A stretch of 57,114 nucleotides of DNA, taken from contig JAHCAM010000015.1 in the NCBI GenBank assembly GCA_019634895.1, forward strand, positions 1 to 57,114. Direction: 5' to 3'. Shown here piece after piece: positions 40,284 through 49,388 of the stretch. The notes under the pieces were generated by a model that ran no database searches, was not told the origin of the DNA, and was given only the letters and a program-made list of their open reading frames with translations. A program made the position numbers and the translations under genes. Position 1 is the first letter of the stretch, and every line of letters begins with the position of its first letter. The stretch is from Steroidobacteraceae bacterium (lineage in GTDB: Bacteria > Pseudomonadota > Gammaproteobacteria > Steroidobacterales > Steroidobacteraceae).

Positions 40284-41663
40284 CTACCGCGCGCGGCTTG
40301 CCACGGCATCCACGAACATCGACCGAACATGCATCGCCGACGGCGCGTCCGTGCCGGTGAACCCGATCCAGTAGTCCGGGCCCGGCACGTAGAGCACGTC
40401 GCGGCTCACCTGGAACATGTCGAACTCCAGGCCGGAGCCCGCGCGCAGGCGCAGACCCGATTCCGTCCGGCTGATGCTCAGTTGGCCGAGTTCCGGCGCG
40501 GACCAGACGCCTGCGACCGCTGCAGTCACGGCCTCGTCGATCTGCAGGAACTCCGGCGGCGGGGACGTCTCCACCGCCTGCCCGGCGGCCGCCGCGACCA
40601 GGTTGCGCTGCAGGGTGATCGTGGTCCACGGCGGCATGGCGCTGTTGGAGACGAAAGCGACGGTCTCGACGCGGTCGCGGTCCCAGTAGGCGAGGCCGTG
40701 GAAGGCGTTGATGCTGCCGGTGTAGTAGCAGCGATGTCCCCTGTCGTCGCAGTACCAGCTCAGGCCGGTGATCGGCGAGGGCTGCCCGCCGATGAGCGGG
40801 CGCTGCTGTCCGGCAGCGAAGGCGCCGGGCGCGATGGCGGGACCGCGCACATTGGCGCTGGCCCAGCGGGAGAGGTCGGCGACCGAGAAGTACACGTTCG
40901 AGCCGCCGATGAAGGCCTCCATGTCGAACACGTCCACGACCTGCCAGTCGCCGTCGCGCCAGCGATAGCCCATGGTGCGCACGCCGGGCCAGTCGGCGAA
41001 TCGTCCCGGCCGGGCGAACGACGCATCCATGCCGAGGCGCGAGAAGAAGCGCTGCTCGAGGAAGCCGGCGATCGGCATGCCGGCCACGCGCTCGATCACG
41101 AGCGCCGCCACGTCGAAGCCGAAGTTCGAGTACTCGAACCGCGAGCCCGGCTCGAAGGAAGGCGCGGGCAACTCGCGCGCGACGATCTCCAGCATCTTCT
41201 GCGTCGTACGCACCTCGTCCGGCGCGAACCAGGGATCCCAGAACTCGTAGTAGGGCGGCAGGCCGTTGCTGTGCGAGATGAGCTGCCGCACGGTCGTGGC
41301 CGCGTGCGGATACTCGCGCAGGTACTGGGTCACCGGCGCATCCACGTCGAGGCGCCCTTCGTAGGCGAGCAGCCAGATCCCGGCCGCCGTCAGCGTCTTG
41401 GCGAGCGAACCGCCGTCGGCCGGCGTGTCCGGGGTGAACGGCAGCTCCGCCGCGTGGTTCGCCATGCCGAAGCCACGCTGGTAGATGATCCTGCCCTTCC
41501 TGGCGAGCACGACCGCGCCGCTGAACTCGCCCGCCGCGACCAGCGGCGCCATCAGGGAGTCCACGCGCTCGGCCAGCGCCTCGTATCGGCCGCTGGTGCA
41601 GGCGGGGAGCAGTGCGGCGATGGCTGCCGCAGCGAGGATCCTTGTCTGCGAGATGTTCATCAA
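40284..41663 (-). CDS. Serine hydrolase, beta-lactamase class C family
   Basis: 459 aa with a lipobox-like start (AIAALLPACTSG). SxxK motif in GGSLAKTLTAAG, the YxN motif in FEYSNFGFD, and a later HTG-like region not clear to me. The 60-350 part is the DD-peptidase/esterase fold; residues about 360-459 are an additional beta-rich domain. Acts in the periplasm, more likely as esterase or peptidase than as a drug-inactivating enzyme. Confidence 0.88.
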   Translation of the reverse strand: MMNISQTRILAAAAIAALLPACTSGRYEALAERVDSLMAPLVAAGEFSGAVVLARKGRIIYQRGFGMANHAAELPFTPDTPADGGSLAKTLTAAGIWLLAYEGRLDVDAPVTQYLREYPHAATTVRQLISHSNGLPPYYEFWDPWFAPDEVRTTQKMLEIVARELPAPSFEPGSRFEYSNFGFDVAALVIERVAGMPIAGFLEQRFFSRLGMDASFARPGRFADWPGVRTMGYRWRDGDWQVVDVFDMEAFIGGSNVYFSVADLSRWASANVRGPAIAPGAFAAGQQRPLIGGQPSPITGLSWYCDDRGHRCYYTGSINAFHGLAYWDRDRVETVAFVSNSAMPPWTTITLQRNLVAAAAGQAVETSPPPEFLQIDEAVTAAVAGVWSAPELGQLSISRTESGLRLRAGSGLEFDMFQVSRDVLYVPGPDYWIGFTGTDAPSAMHVRSMFVDAVASRAR

Positions 41664-41669
41664 TAGATG

Positions 41670-42056
41670 CTATGCGTCCGCTGGCGGCCGCCGCCCCTCG
41701 ATCCACTGATAGTTCACCGTCAGTTCTTCACCGGCCGCGATGTCGCGGGCGGCGACGTCGATGCCGTAGCGGTCTGGGCCGGGCTTCACGCGTACGTTCG
41801 GCGCATCGCTGTGGTTCATGAAGCGATAGTCGTCGCAGCAGAGGATGAACCGGTTCAGCCGCAGGTCGATGTAGCCGTAGTGCAGCATGACCTTGCGGAA
41901 ATGCTCCGGCTGCGCGTCCAGCGCCGCCGGGTCGAGATCGAGGTCGAAGCCCGGCGTGAAACGCCAGACCGGCGACCCGGCGGGAATGGGGGCGTCGGTG
42001 AAGACGCCGAACCCATGGATCCGGCTGCGGTCGATGCGCACCGGCACGAGGATCAT
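41670..42056 (-). CDS. SET-domain protein
   Basis: 128 aa. RSRIHGFGVFTDAPIPAG, NHSDAPNVRV and DIAAGEELTVNYQW give the three SET signatures (HGxGVF, NHSxxPN, GEELTxxY). The post-SET cysteines are absent. Bacterial small SET proteins are probable lysine methyltransferases of unknown target. ATGA overlap with the next gene. Confidence 0.85.
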   Translation of the reverse strand: MILVPVRIDRSRIHGFGVFTDAPIPAGSPVWRFTPGFDLDLDPAALDAQPEHFRKVMLHYGYIDLRLNRFILCCDDYRFMNHSDAPNVRVKPGPDRYGIDVAARDIAAGEELTVNYQWIEGRRPPADA

Positions 42057-42460
42057 GGCGGCTCCGCGCGCAGTCGCGCCGCCAGCAGCGGCGCGAACAG
42101 CATGGCGAGCAGCCCGATCCCCATGAGCCCACCCTGCGCAAGGTCATAGTCGGCGAAGATCCGCTCCCAATCGTAGCCCAGCGCGCGGCCGAGACCCACC
42201 TCGAACAGCATCGTGAACGTGGCCCAGAGCGCTCCGGCCTGGATCAGGGCCCTGGTTCCGCTCAGCTGCAGCCACCGGATGCACAGCCAGGTGATCGCGA
42301 AGATCAGCAGGATGCCGGTGAAGACGGCGAGCCGGCGCGCGGGGAAGTCTCCCATCAGCGGCGCGAGGTATGCCTGCCGCAGCGCGCCATGCACCGTCTC
42401 GGCGGCGATGATGAGCAGCCAGACGGCGACGATGCGGCTCCAGTTCAGCGTACCGCTCAC
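42053..42460 (-). CDS. Membrane protein, four helices
   Basis: 135 aa; the GTG at 42460 overlaps the stop of the upstream gene in a GTGA, which fixes the start. Helices at SRIVAVWLLIIAAETVHGAL, RRLAVFTGILLIFAITWLCI, LIQAGALWATFTMLFEVGLG and LMGIGLLAMLFAPLLA. Unknown function. Part of the transporter-membrane-SET run. Confidence 0.7.
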   Translation of the reverse strand: MSGTLNWSRIVAVWLLIIAAETVHGALRQAYLAPLMGDFPARRLAVFTGILLIFAITWLCIRWLQLSGTRALIQAGALWATFTMLFEVGLGRALGYDWERIFADYDLAQGGLMGIGLLAMLFAPLLAARLRAEPP

Positions 42461-42855
42461 GTATGCCAGCGCCTCCTGCGCCACAGGAACCAGCCCGCCA
42501 CGGCCACCAGCGCGAAAGCGCCATAACCGCCGAAGAACAGGTTCTGCTGCCGCGGTGTGCCGGGTTCCGTGAACATCACGACCAGCATCGCGACGGTCGC
42601 GGCGGCGAGGGCGGGCAGCCACGCGTCGCGGCGCAGGCGGAACGCCAGATAGAGGCCGTAGGGAATGGACGCCAGCGACAGCAGCGCCAGCGGAATCAGC
42701 ACCAGGAATCCGATGCCGCCGGCCGTGCCGGTGCCCATCGGGATCACGGCGGGCAGCGCCGCGACGAATGCCGCGATGCCGGGCGGCAGGAAGCAGGCGT
42801 AGGCAAGTCCGTGGACGAACCGGGGCGAGCGGACCATGGCCGTGGCGTCGAACAT
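42457..42855 (-). CDS. Membrane protein, four helices
   Basis: 132 aa from ATG 42855 behind GGAGG. Hydrophobic helices at GLAYACFLPPGIAAFVAALP, GIGFLVLIPLALLSLASIPY, LPALAAATVAMLVVMF and GYGAFALVAVAGWFLW. No recognised domain. 11 bp after the NSS transporter stop, probably the same operon. Confidence 0.7.
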   Translation of the reverse strand: MFDATAMVRSPRFVHGLAYACFLPPGIAAFVAALPAVIPMGTGTAGGIGFLVLIPLALLSLASIPYGLYLAFRLRRDAWLPALAAATVAMLVVMFTEPGTPRQQNLFFGGYGAFALVAVAGWFLWRRRRWHT

Positions 42856-42866
42856 CGTTGCGCCTC

Positions 42867-44225
42867 CTAGAACGCGCCCGCCAGCACCGCGATGATCGCG
42901 ATAGGGCAGATGAAGCGCAACAACGCGCGCAGGCCGCGCTCCACCACGGGGCGCGTGCCGAGCTCGCCCGCGATCTGCGCGTGATCGAGCCGCCAGCCCA
43001 CGAGCAGCGAGGTCAGCAGCGCGCCGACCGGAAGCAGGACGTTTGATGCGAAGAAATCGGTCAAGTCGAAGAGCGTCGCCGTCCGGAACCGCTCGACTGC
43101 CGCGAGCGGATGGAAGTCCCGCCAGTCGCTGAACGACATCACCATGGCCAGCCCGCCGAGCCAGAAGGCGAAGGCGACGATGGAAATGGCCGTGGCCCGG
43201 CGCAGGCCGAAGCGCTCCATGATCCAGGCCCCGGCGGGCTCGAGCCCCGCGATGGCGGACGACAGGGCGGCGAACGCCAGCAGCACGAAGAACAGGGTGC
43301 CGATCACCGCGCCGCCCGGCATGCCGACGAAGATGGACGGCAGCACGATGAAGGCGAGCTGTGGCCCCTGGGCAGGATCCACGCCGAATCCGAACACCAG
43401 CGGGAAGATGAGCAGGCTCGAGAGGACGGACGCGAGGACGATGGAGGTCACCACGACGACGGCCGACTTCGGCAGCGACGTTGCCGCGGAAACGTGGCTG
43501 CCGTAGGCGATCATGATCGCCAGCCCGACGCCGGTCGCGAAGAACGCCTGGCCGACGGCGGCGAGTACGAGGGGGCCGGAGAGCTGCGAGAAGTCGACGT
43601 GCGTCAGGAACGCGATGGCGCGCGCCGGGTCGCCGAGCTCGAGCGCGTAGATCGCAAGCCCGAGCAGGATGGCGAAGAGCCCGGGCAGCATGATCTTGTT
43701 GGCGAGCTCGATGCCGCGATGCAGGCCGGCCGCGGAGATGACGAACGTCGCGCCCAGGAATGCCGTATGCCAGAACGCGAGCCGCCACGGGTCGGCGAGC
43801 AGTGCCTCGAAGCGCGCGACGAGGCCGGCGTGGTCGAGACCGGCGGCGGATCCGGAGGCGTAGGCCTCCACGTAGGAGAACACCCAGCCGCCGATGACGC
43901 TGTAGTAACTCATGATCAGGAAGACCGCGAGGGTTCCGAGCACGCCGATCGCAGCCCAGCGCGGGGAACGGCCGGCGGAAGCCGCGAGCCTCCCGGCGGC
44001 CAGCGGGACGTTCGGCCCGCCGCGCCGGCCGATCATGAATTCCGCGGCGAGCAGCGGCACGGCGATCAGCAGGCAGGCGGCGATGAAGACCAGCACGAAC
44101 AGGCCGCCGCCGTACTGGCCGGCGAGGAACGGGAAGCGCCACAGCGTGCCGAGGCCGACGGCCGCGCCGGCGACGCAGAGGTAGAAGACGAGATTCGACG
44201 ACCAGGTCTCGACGGGCCTGCCCAT
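42867..44225 (-). CDS. NSS-family sodium:amino-acid transporter
   Basis: 452 aa. Twelve-helix LeuT-type transporter: the N-terminal WSSNLVFYLCVAGAAVGLGT and LWRFPFLAGQYGGGLFVLVF match the conserved Na+ and substrate region (GxxNxxxFP-type). Probably imports an amino acid or betaine; its position right after soxG suggests sarcosine or a related methylated amine as one possible substrate (inference). Confidence 0.9.
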   Translation of the reverse strand: MGRPVETWSSNLVFYLCVAGAAVGLGTLWRFPFLAGQYGGGLFVLVFIAACLLIAVPLLAAEFMIGRRGGPNVPLAAGRLAASAGRSPRWAAIGVLGTLAVFLIMSYYSVIGGWVFSYVEAYASGSAAGLDHAGLVARFEALLADPWRLAFWHTAFLGATFVISAAGLHRGIELANKIMLPGLFAILLGLAIYALELGDPARAIAFLTHVDFSQLSGPLVLAAVGQAFFATGVGLAIMIAYGSHVSAATSLPKSAVVVVTSIVLASVLSSLLIFPLVFGFGVDPAQGPQLAFIVLPSIFVGMPGGAVIGTLFFVLLAFAALSSAIAGLEPAGAWIMERFGLRRATAISIVAFAFWLGGLAMVMSFSDWRDFHPLAAVERFRTATLFDLTDFFASNVLLPVGALLTSLLVGWRLDHAQIAGELGTRPVVERGLRALLRFICPIAIIAVLAGAF

Positions 44226-44260
44226 GGGCGCCTCGGCGCGGCACTGCGGGTCCCGGGATT

Positions 44261-44833
44261 CTAGAGGACAGCGACCGCAGCGTCCTCGATCCAGTCGAAC
44301 AGGTAGCGGGCCGCCGGGCGGTCCACCGTCAGCTCGTAGCGCTCGTGGCTGACGCGGCGCAGCAGCACCGGCAGCTGCGCGAAGCGGGTGCGGGCGCAGG
44401 CGTCCTGGCCGAAGCCCGCCTCCGAGAAATCGAGGCCGCAGCCGCGCACCAGGATCTCCGCGGCCTGGGAGCCCTCGAGCGCGATCGTCACGTGGGCGTC
44501 GGAGAGATCCGTCACCGCGAACGAGCGGCGCCGGCAGCTGAGCCGCACGGCATCGGCGAGATCCGCGGCGCCGTGCTGAGCCGACATCAGCAGCCAGGCA
44601 TCCGGGCCGGTACGGCAGAACACCGGGTCGTCCCCGCTCCAGGTATTGACCGCGAGCGGCAGCGGCCGGCCGGCGATACGGATGTCGCCGGCCTTCTTCT
44701 GCGCGCGCGCGCCGAGCCTGAGCGCGACGACGGCTCGCGGCGGCATGACGGCGAGGTGCAGCGTCTCCGCGAGCACGCGCCCCCCCGCGGGCATGGCCGA
44801 CTGCGCCACCAGTGCCGCGACCTTGTCAGCCAT
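44261..44833 (-). CDS. soxG: Sarcosine oxidase gamma subunit
   Basis: 190 aa from ATG 44833. SoxG-type sequence: GDIRIAGRPLPLAVNTWSGD, CRTGPDAWLLM, AVTDLSDAHVTIALEGSQAA and CGLDFSEAGF. It is the small structural subunit of the tetrameric enzyme. Overlaps soxA by eight bases. Confidence 0.9.
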   Translation of the reverse strand: MADKVAALVAQSAMPAGGRVLAETLHLAVMPPRAVVALRLGARAQKKAGDIRIAGRPLPLAVNTWSGDDPVFCRTGPDAWLLMSAQHGAADLADAVRLSCRRRSFAVTDLSDAHVTIALEGSQAAEILVRGCGLDFSEAGFGQDACARTRFAQLPVLLRRVSHERYELTVDRPAARYLFDWIEDAAVAVL

Positions 44834-47780
44834 GCAGGCGTTTCCCATCCGGGTCGTAGAACGCCGGTGCGACGACCGTGGCCGCGCCGCGGCGGTCGAG
44901 ATCGTGCACGGCGACCGTCTCGCCGAGGCGCGCCCGCCCGCCGCGCAGCATCGCAAGAGCGATCGGCCTGCCGAGCGCCGGCGACATGGCGGCCGAAGTG
45001 ACCCAGCCATCGCTGCCCTGCTGCGTGCCCGGCAGCCGCAGGTGCGCGCCCGCCACCAGTACTTTTGCGTCCGCGCCCGAGAGCCCGACGAGCTGCAGCC
45101 GGTCCGGACGCAGGTTGCCGGCGCGCGAGAGCGAGCGCTTGCCGATGAAGTCCGCCTGCTTGCGCGCCGCGACCTCGCCCCAGCCGACGTCGGCGGGGAA
45201 GGTCGTCCCGTCGGTGTCCACGCCGACGTGCAGGAAGCCTTTCTCGAGCCGCAGCAGCAGCACGGTCTCGATGCCGTAGGGAGCGACGCCGAGCGAGGCG
45301 CCTTCCTGCAGCAGCGCGCGCCACAGCGCCGCGCCGCAGCCGGCGGGCACGTTGATCTCGTAGCCGAGCTCGCCCGAGAAACTCACGCGGCAGATCCGCG
45401 CCGGCGCGCCGGCCAACGCGCCTTCACGCAGCGACAGGTGCGGAAACGATTCCGCGTCCAGCAGGATGTCTGTCTCGAAGCGGCTCAGCAGCTCGCGCGA
45501 GCGCGGGCCGGCGACCGCGATCGTCGCCCACTGCGTGGTGACCGGCGTGACGAAGACCTCGAGCTCCGGCCACTCGCACTGGCGCCATTCCTCGAGCCAG
45601 GCCGCGATGCGCGTGGCGCCGCCGCTGGTGGTGGTCACCAGGAATCGGTCGTCGGCGAGCTTCGCGACCGTGCCGTCGTCGATGATGACGCCATTCTCGT
45701 TGAGCATCAGGCCGTAGCGCACCCGGCCCTTGCCGAGGGTCAGGAGGTTGTTGACGTAGAAGCGGTCGAGGAACCCGAGCGCATCGCGCCCGCTGACTTC
45801 GATCTTGCCGAGCGGCGAAGCGTCGAAGACGCCGACGCCGCTGCGCACCGCAACGGCCTCGCGCGCGGCGGCAGCCTGCGGGGACTCGCCCGCCCGCGGA
45901 TAGCAGGCCGGGCGCATCCAGCCGCCGGCCTCCCACCAGTGCGGCCCGAGCGCCTCGTGCTCCGCATGCGCCGGCAGCAGGCGCCTGGGCGCGTAGAACC
46001 CGCCCTTCGCGCGCCCGGCGAGCGCGCCCAGCGTCACCGGCGTCCAGGGCGGGCGGAAGGTCGTCGTGCCGGCCTCTGCAGGCCCTTCCCCGCGCAGTTC
46101 CGCCGCGACCAGCAGCGTGTTGAGGTTGCCCGTCTTGCCCTGGTCCACGGACATGCCGGCCGTGGTGTAGCGCTTCAGCAGCTCGACGTGGTCGAAGCCC
46201 TCGTCGAAGGCGAGCCGCACGTCCTTGACCGTCACGTCGTGCTGGAAATCGAGCCATTCGCGCCGCCCGCCGGGGGCGTCGCTGCGCACGGGTCCGGCAT
46301 GCGCAGTGGCGGGCGGCTCCTGCACTTCAGGCACCGCGGCCGGCACGAATGCCGGGACGGCGGCGCGGCTCAACGCCAGGTGCACCGCACGCGCCGCGTC
46401 GGCGAAGGTCTCTGCGAGCGTCACGGCGCCGGCGACGCCGCCGGCGCAGATGGGCGCGGCATCGCCCGCTGGCACGAAGCAGCGGCGCGTCTCGTTGAAG
46501 CTGAGCGCGCCGCGCGCGTGGGAATACAGATGAGCGGCCGGTGCCCAGCCGCCGGACATGCCGAGCGCATCGCAGTCGATCTCGCGCGTGCCGGCGATCG
46601 CGCCGTCCGGCCCGAGCCTGGCGATCCGCAATCCGGCGAGCGAGCGGCGTCCGCGTGCCTCCAGCGGCAGGCTCTCGGTCACGATCTCGATGCCGCAATG
46701 GCGCACGCGGTCCGCGAGCGCGGCGGGCGCTGCGATGCGGCTGTCCACGAGCATCGGCACCTCGATGCCCGCGGCCGCCAGGTCGAGCGCCGCGAGGTAT
46801 GCGGAATCGTTGTTGGTCGCGAGCACCACGCGCCGTCCCGCGGCGACCGCGTAGCGGTTGGCGTACTGGCGCACCGCGCCCGCGAGCATGATGCCCGGCA
46901 GGTCGTTGTGGCCGAACACCAGCGGCTGCTCGATTGCGCCGGTGGCGAGCAGCGTCTGCCGGGCGCGCACGCGCCAGTAGCGCTGGCGGATGCTGCGCCT
47001 GCCGCTGCCGAGATCGAGCCGCTGCAGCAGGCCTGCCGTGCCGTGGTCGTAGAGGCCGAAGCAGGTGGTGGACGTCAGCACGGTCACGTTGCGCGAGGCG
47101 GCGAGTTCGCCGAGCACGCCCGCGACCCAGGTGATGGCCGGTTCGTCGTTGATCACGGCGCTCGGGCGCAGCAGCTCGACGCCGCACTCGTAGTCCTGCT
47201 CCACGAGGATGACCGAGAGGCCCGCGCGCACCGCGGTCTTCGCCGCGAGCAGGCCCGCGGGGCCGGCGCCGACGATCAGCAGGTCGCAATGCGCGTTGAC
47301 CGCCTCGTAGCGCGAGGGATCCGGCAGCCGCGGCGGCCTGCCGAGTCCCGCGGTCCGGCGGATCAGGGGCTCGTAGAAATGCCACGAGGGCCAGGTGAAG
47401 GTCTTGTTGTAGAAGCCCGCGGGCCACAGCGGCGCGGTACAGTCGAACACGCGCCCGAGGTCGAAGCCGACGGCAGGCCAGGCATTCTGCGCGCGCACCT
47501 CGAGCCCGTCGCGCACCGGTATCATGGTCGCGCGCGCGTTCGGCTCGAGCGCGGCGCCGCGGCCCAGCGTGACGAGCGCATTCGGTTCCTCGACGCCCGC
47601 CGACAGCAGGCCGCGCGGCCGGTGGTACTTCATGCCGCGCCCGACGATGCGGACGCCTTCCGCCAGCAATGCCGAGGCGATCGTGTCGCCGGCGTAGCCG
47701 TAGATCCGGCGGCCGTTCCAGCGGAAGCTGAGCCGCTGGCCGCGGTCGATGTGGCCGCCGCTGTCGAGCCGGTAGCCCAT
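44826..47780 (-). CDS. soxA: Sarcosine oxidase alpha subunit
   Basis: 984 aa from ATG 47780, the family's normal length. N-terminal 2Fe-2S-like/BFD-type region, then Rossmann fold (CDLLIVGAGPAGLLAAKTA) binding NAD, and a C-terminal aminomethyltransferase-like domain (GVGVFDASPLGKIEVSGRDA, SGELGYEINVPAGC) that binds tetrahydrofolate. With SoxB, SoxD and SoxG it demethylates sarcosine to glycine, giving 5,10-methylene-THF and H2O2. TGATG overlap with soxB. Confidence 0.95.
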   Translation of the reverse strand: MGYRLDSGGHIDRGQRLSFRWNGRRIYGYAGDTIASALLAEGVRIVGRGMKYHRPRGLLSAGVEEPNALVTLGRGAALEPNARATMIPVRDGLEVRAQNAWPAVGFDLGRVFDCTAPLWPAGFYNKTFTWPSWHFYEPLIRRTAGLGRPPRLPDPSRYEAVNAHCDLLIVGAGPAGLLAAKTAVRAGLSVILVEQDYECGVELLRPSAVINDEPAITWVAGVLGELAASRNVTVLTSTTCFGLYDHGTAGLLQRLDLGSGRRSIRQRYWRVRARQTLLATGAIEQPLVFGHNDLPGIMLAGAVRQYANRYAVAAGRRVVLATNNDSAYLAALDLAAAGIEVPMLVDSRIAAPAALADRVRHCGIEIVTESLPLEARGRRSLAGLRIARLGPDGAIAGTREIDCDALGMSGGWAPAAHLYSHARGALSFNETRRCFVPAGDAAPICAGGVAGAVTLAETFADAARAVHLALSRAAVPAFVPAAVPEVQEPPATAHAGPVRSDAPGGRREWLDFQHDVTVKDVRLAFDEGFDHVELLKRYTTAGMSVDQGKTGNLNTLLVAAELRGEGPAEAGTTTFRPPWTPVTLGALAGRAKGGFYAPRRLLPAHAEHEALGPHWWEAGGWMRPACYPRAGESPQAAAAREAVAVRSGVGVFDASPLGKIEVSGRDALGFLDRFYVNNLLTLGKGRVRYGLMLNENGVIIDDGTVAKLADDRFLVTTTSGGATRIAAWLEEWRQCEWPELEVFVTPVTTQWATIAVAGPRSRELLSRFETDILLDAESFPHLSLREGALAGAPARICRVSFSGELGYEINVPAGCGAALWRALLQEGASLGVAPYGIETVLLLRLEKGFLHVGVDTDGTTFPADVGWGEVAARKQADFIGKRSLSRAGNLRPDRLQLVGLSGADAKVLVAGAHLRLPGTQQGSDGWVTSAAMSPALGRPIALAMLRGGRARLGETVAVHDLDRRGAATVVAPAFYDPDGKRLHG

Positions 47781-49024
47781 CAGTGTGCGACACCCGAGGC
47801 CGCGCCCTCGTCCACCAGCGCGCCGCGCGCGAAGCGCTCGAGGCCGAAGGCCGTGATCAGTTCGTGCGGCCGGTCGTTGGCGATGGTCCAGGCCATGGTC
47901 TCGCCGCCGGCGGGAATCGCCTTGTAGCCGCCGGTTCCCCAGCCGGCGGAGAGGAACAGCCCCTCGATTGGCGTGAGGCCCATGATGGGGCTGGTGTCCG
48001 GCGTGATGTCCACCAGTCCCGCCCACTGGCGCATGACGCGCAGGCGGCTGAGGCAGGGGAACAGTTCGACCGCTGCCGCGGCGTTCGCCTCGAACGCCGG
48101 CAGCCCGCCGCGCTGCGCATAGGAGTTATGGATGTCGGAGCCGCCGCCGATCACGATCTCGCCGCGGTCCGACTGGCTGAGGTACACGTGGATCTGCGGC
48201 GACAGCAGCACGGTGCGCAACAGCGGCTTCACCGGCTCCGTCACCATCGCCTGCAGCGCCTGGCTCACGATCGGCAGCGCGAGCCCCGCCTTGCGCGCGA
48301 GCTCGCTGGAATGCCCGGCGACGGCGAGGCACACGCGCGGCGCGGCGACCTCGCCGAGCGTGGTCTCGAGGCCGGCGATGCGTCCGCCCTCGAGGCGCAG
48401 TCCGGTGACCTCGCAGCCCTGCACGATGTCCACGCCGAGGGCCGAGGCTGCGCGCGCAAATGCCCAGACCACGGCGTCGTGGCGCGCGATGCCGCCGCGC
48501 CACTGCACCGCGCCGCCCTCGACGGGGTAGCGGCAGTTGACGTTGAGCGCGGGCTCCAGCCGGCGCAGTTCGTCCACGCCCAGCATCTCGGCGTCCACGC
48601 CGTTCATGCGGATTGCGTTGACCGAGCGGCGCAGCGTCTCCATCGCATGCGGACTGTGCGCGAGGTCCACCTTGCCGCGCTGGCTCAGCATGATGTTGAA
48701 GTTCAGCTCGCGGCTGAGGCCCTCGTAGAGGCGCAGCGAGCGCTCGAAGAACCGCGAGCTGACCAGGTGAAAGTAGTCCGAGCGCACGACCTGCGTGTTG
48801 CGCCCGGAGTTGCCCTGGCCGATGGCGCCCTTTTCGAGCACGGCGATGCGGCGCATGCCGTGGCGGCTGGCCAGGAAGTACGCGGTCGCAAGGCCGTGGC
48901 CGCCGCCGCCGACGATCACCGCGTCGTAGGCGGGCTTCAGTCCGGAGCTGACGAGCGCCCGTGGCCACTTGCGATGGCCGCTGAGCGCATGCCGGGCGAG
49001 GGAAAGGAAGGAATAGCGCTGCAT
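47780..49024 (-). CDS. soxB: Sarcosine oxidase beta subunit
   Basis: 414 aa from ATG 49024, with the typical start RYSFLSLARHALSGHRKWPR. FAD Rossmann motif DAVIVGGGGHGLATAYFLA, LEKGAIGQGNSGRNT and the histidine region WRGGIARHDAVVWAFARAAS, which carries the covalent FMN in the family. The active site for sarcosine oxidation. soxD is not next to it on the same strand as in most operons but divergent, with 70 bp between the two starts. Confidence 0.94.
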   Translation of the reverse strand: MQRYSFLSLARHALSGHRKWPRALVSSGLKPAYDAVIVGGGGHGLATAYFLASRHGMRRIAVLEKGAIGQGNSGRNTQVVRSDYFHLVSSRFFERSLRLYEGLSRELNFNIMLSQRGKVDLAHSPHAMETLRRSVNAIRMNGVDAEMLGVDELRRLEPALNVNCRYPVEGGAVQWRGGIARHDAVVWAFARAASALGVDIVQGCEVTGLRLEGGRIAGLETTLGEVAAPRVCLAVAGHSSELARKAGLALPIVSQALQAMVTEPVKPLLRTVLLSPQIHVYLSQSDRGEIVIGGGSDIHNSYAQRGGLPAFEANAAAAVELFPCLSRLRVMRQWAGLVDITPDTSPIMGLTPIEGLFLSAGWGTGGYKAIPAGGETMAWTIANDRPHELITAFGLERFARGALVDEGAASGVAH

Positions 49025-49094
49025 CGGGTGGCCCGGGCAGATGATAGTGCATGCCCGGGAGCCCGGCTCGCGCCGCTGAGCGATAATGCCCCGC

Positions 49095-49388
49095 ATGCTC
49101 AGGATCGAATGCCCCTGGTGCGGCCTGCGCGACGAGCCGGAATTCAGCTACGGCGGCGAATCCCACATTGCCCGCCCGCCGCCGGACTGCAGCGACGAGG
49201 AATGGTCGCGCTACCTGTTCTTCCGCTCGAATCCGAAGGGCCGGCACGCCGAGCGCTGGTGCCACAGCCACGGCTGCGGCCAGTGGTTCAACGTGCTGCG
49301 CGACACCGTGACGCACGAGATCGTGGCGGTGTACCGGATGGGCGAGGCGCCGCCCGGCGCCGGCCCCGGTCAGCCGTCCAGCCGATAG
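49095..49388 (+). CDS. soxD: Sarcosine oxidase delta subunit, divergent
   Basis: 97 aa from ATG 49095; an ATG at 49086 is also possible. SoxD zinc motif: IECPWCGLRDEPEFSYGG at the N-terminus, SRYLFFRSNPKGRHAERWCH and CGQWFNVLRDTVTHEI with the remaining zinc ligands. In the usual order it lies between soxB and soxA on the same strand; here it is inverted and upstream, convergent with the flavin monooxygenase gene (19-bp overlap). Confidence 0.9.
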   Translation: MLRIECPWCGLRDEPEFSYGGESHIARPPPDCSDEEWSRYLFFRSNPKGRHAERWCHSHGCGQWFNVLRDTVTHEIVAVYRMGEAPPGAGPGQPSSR

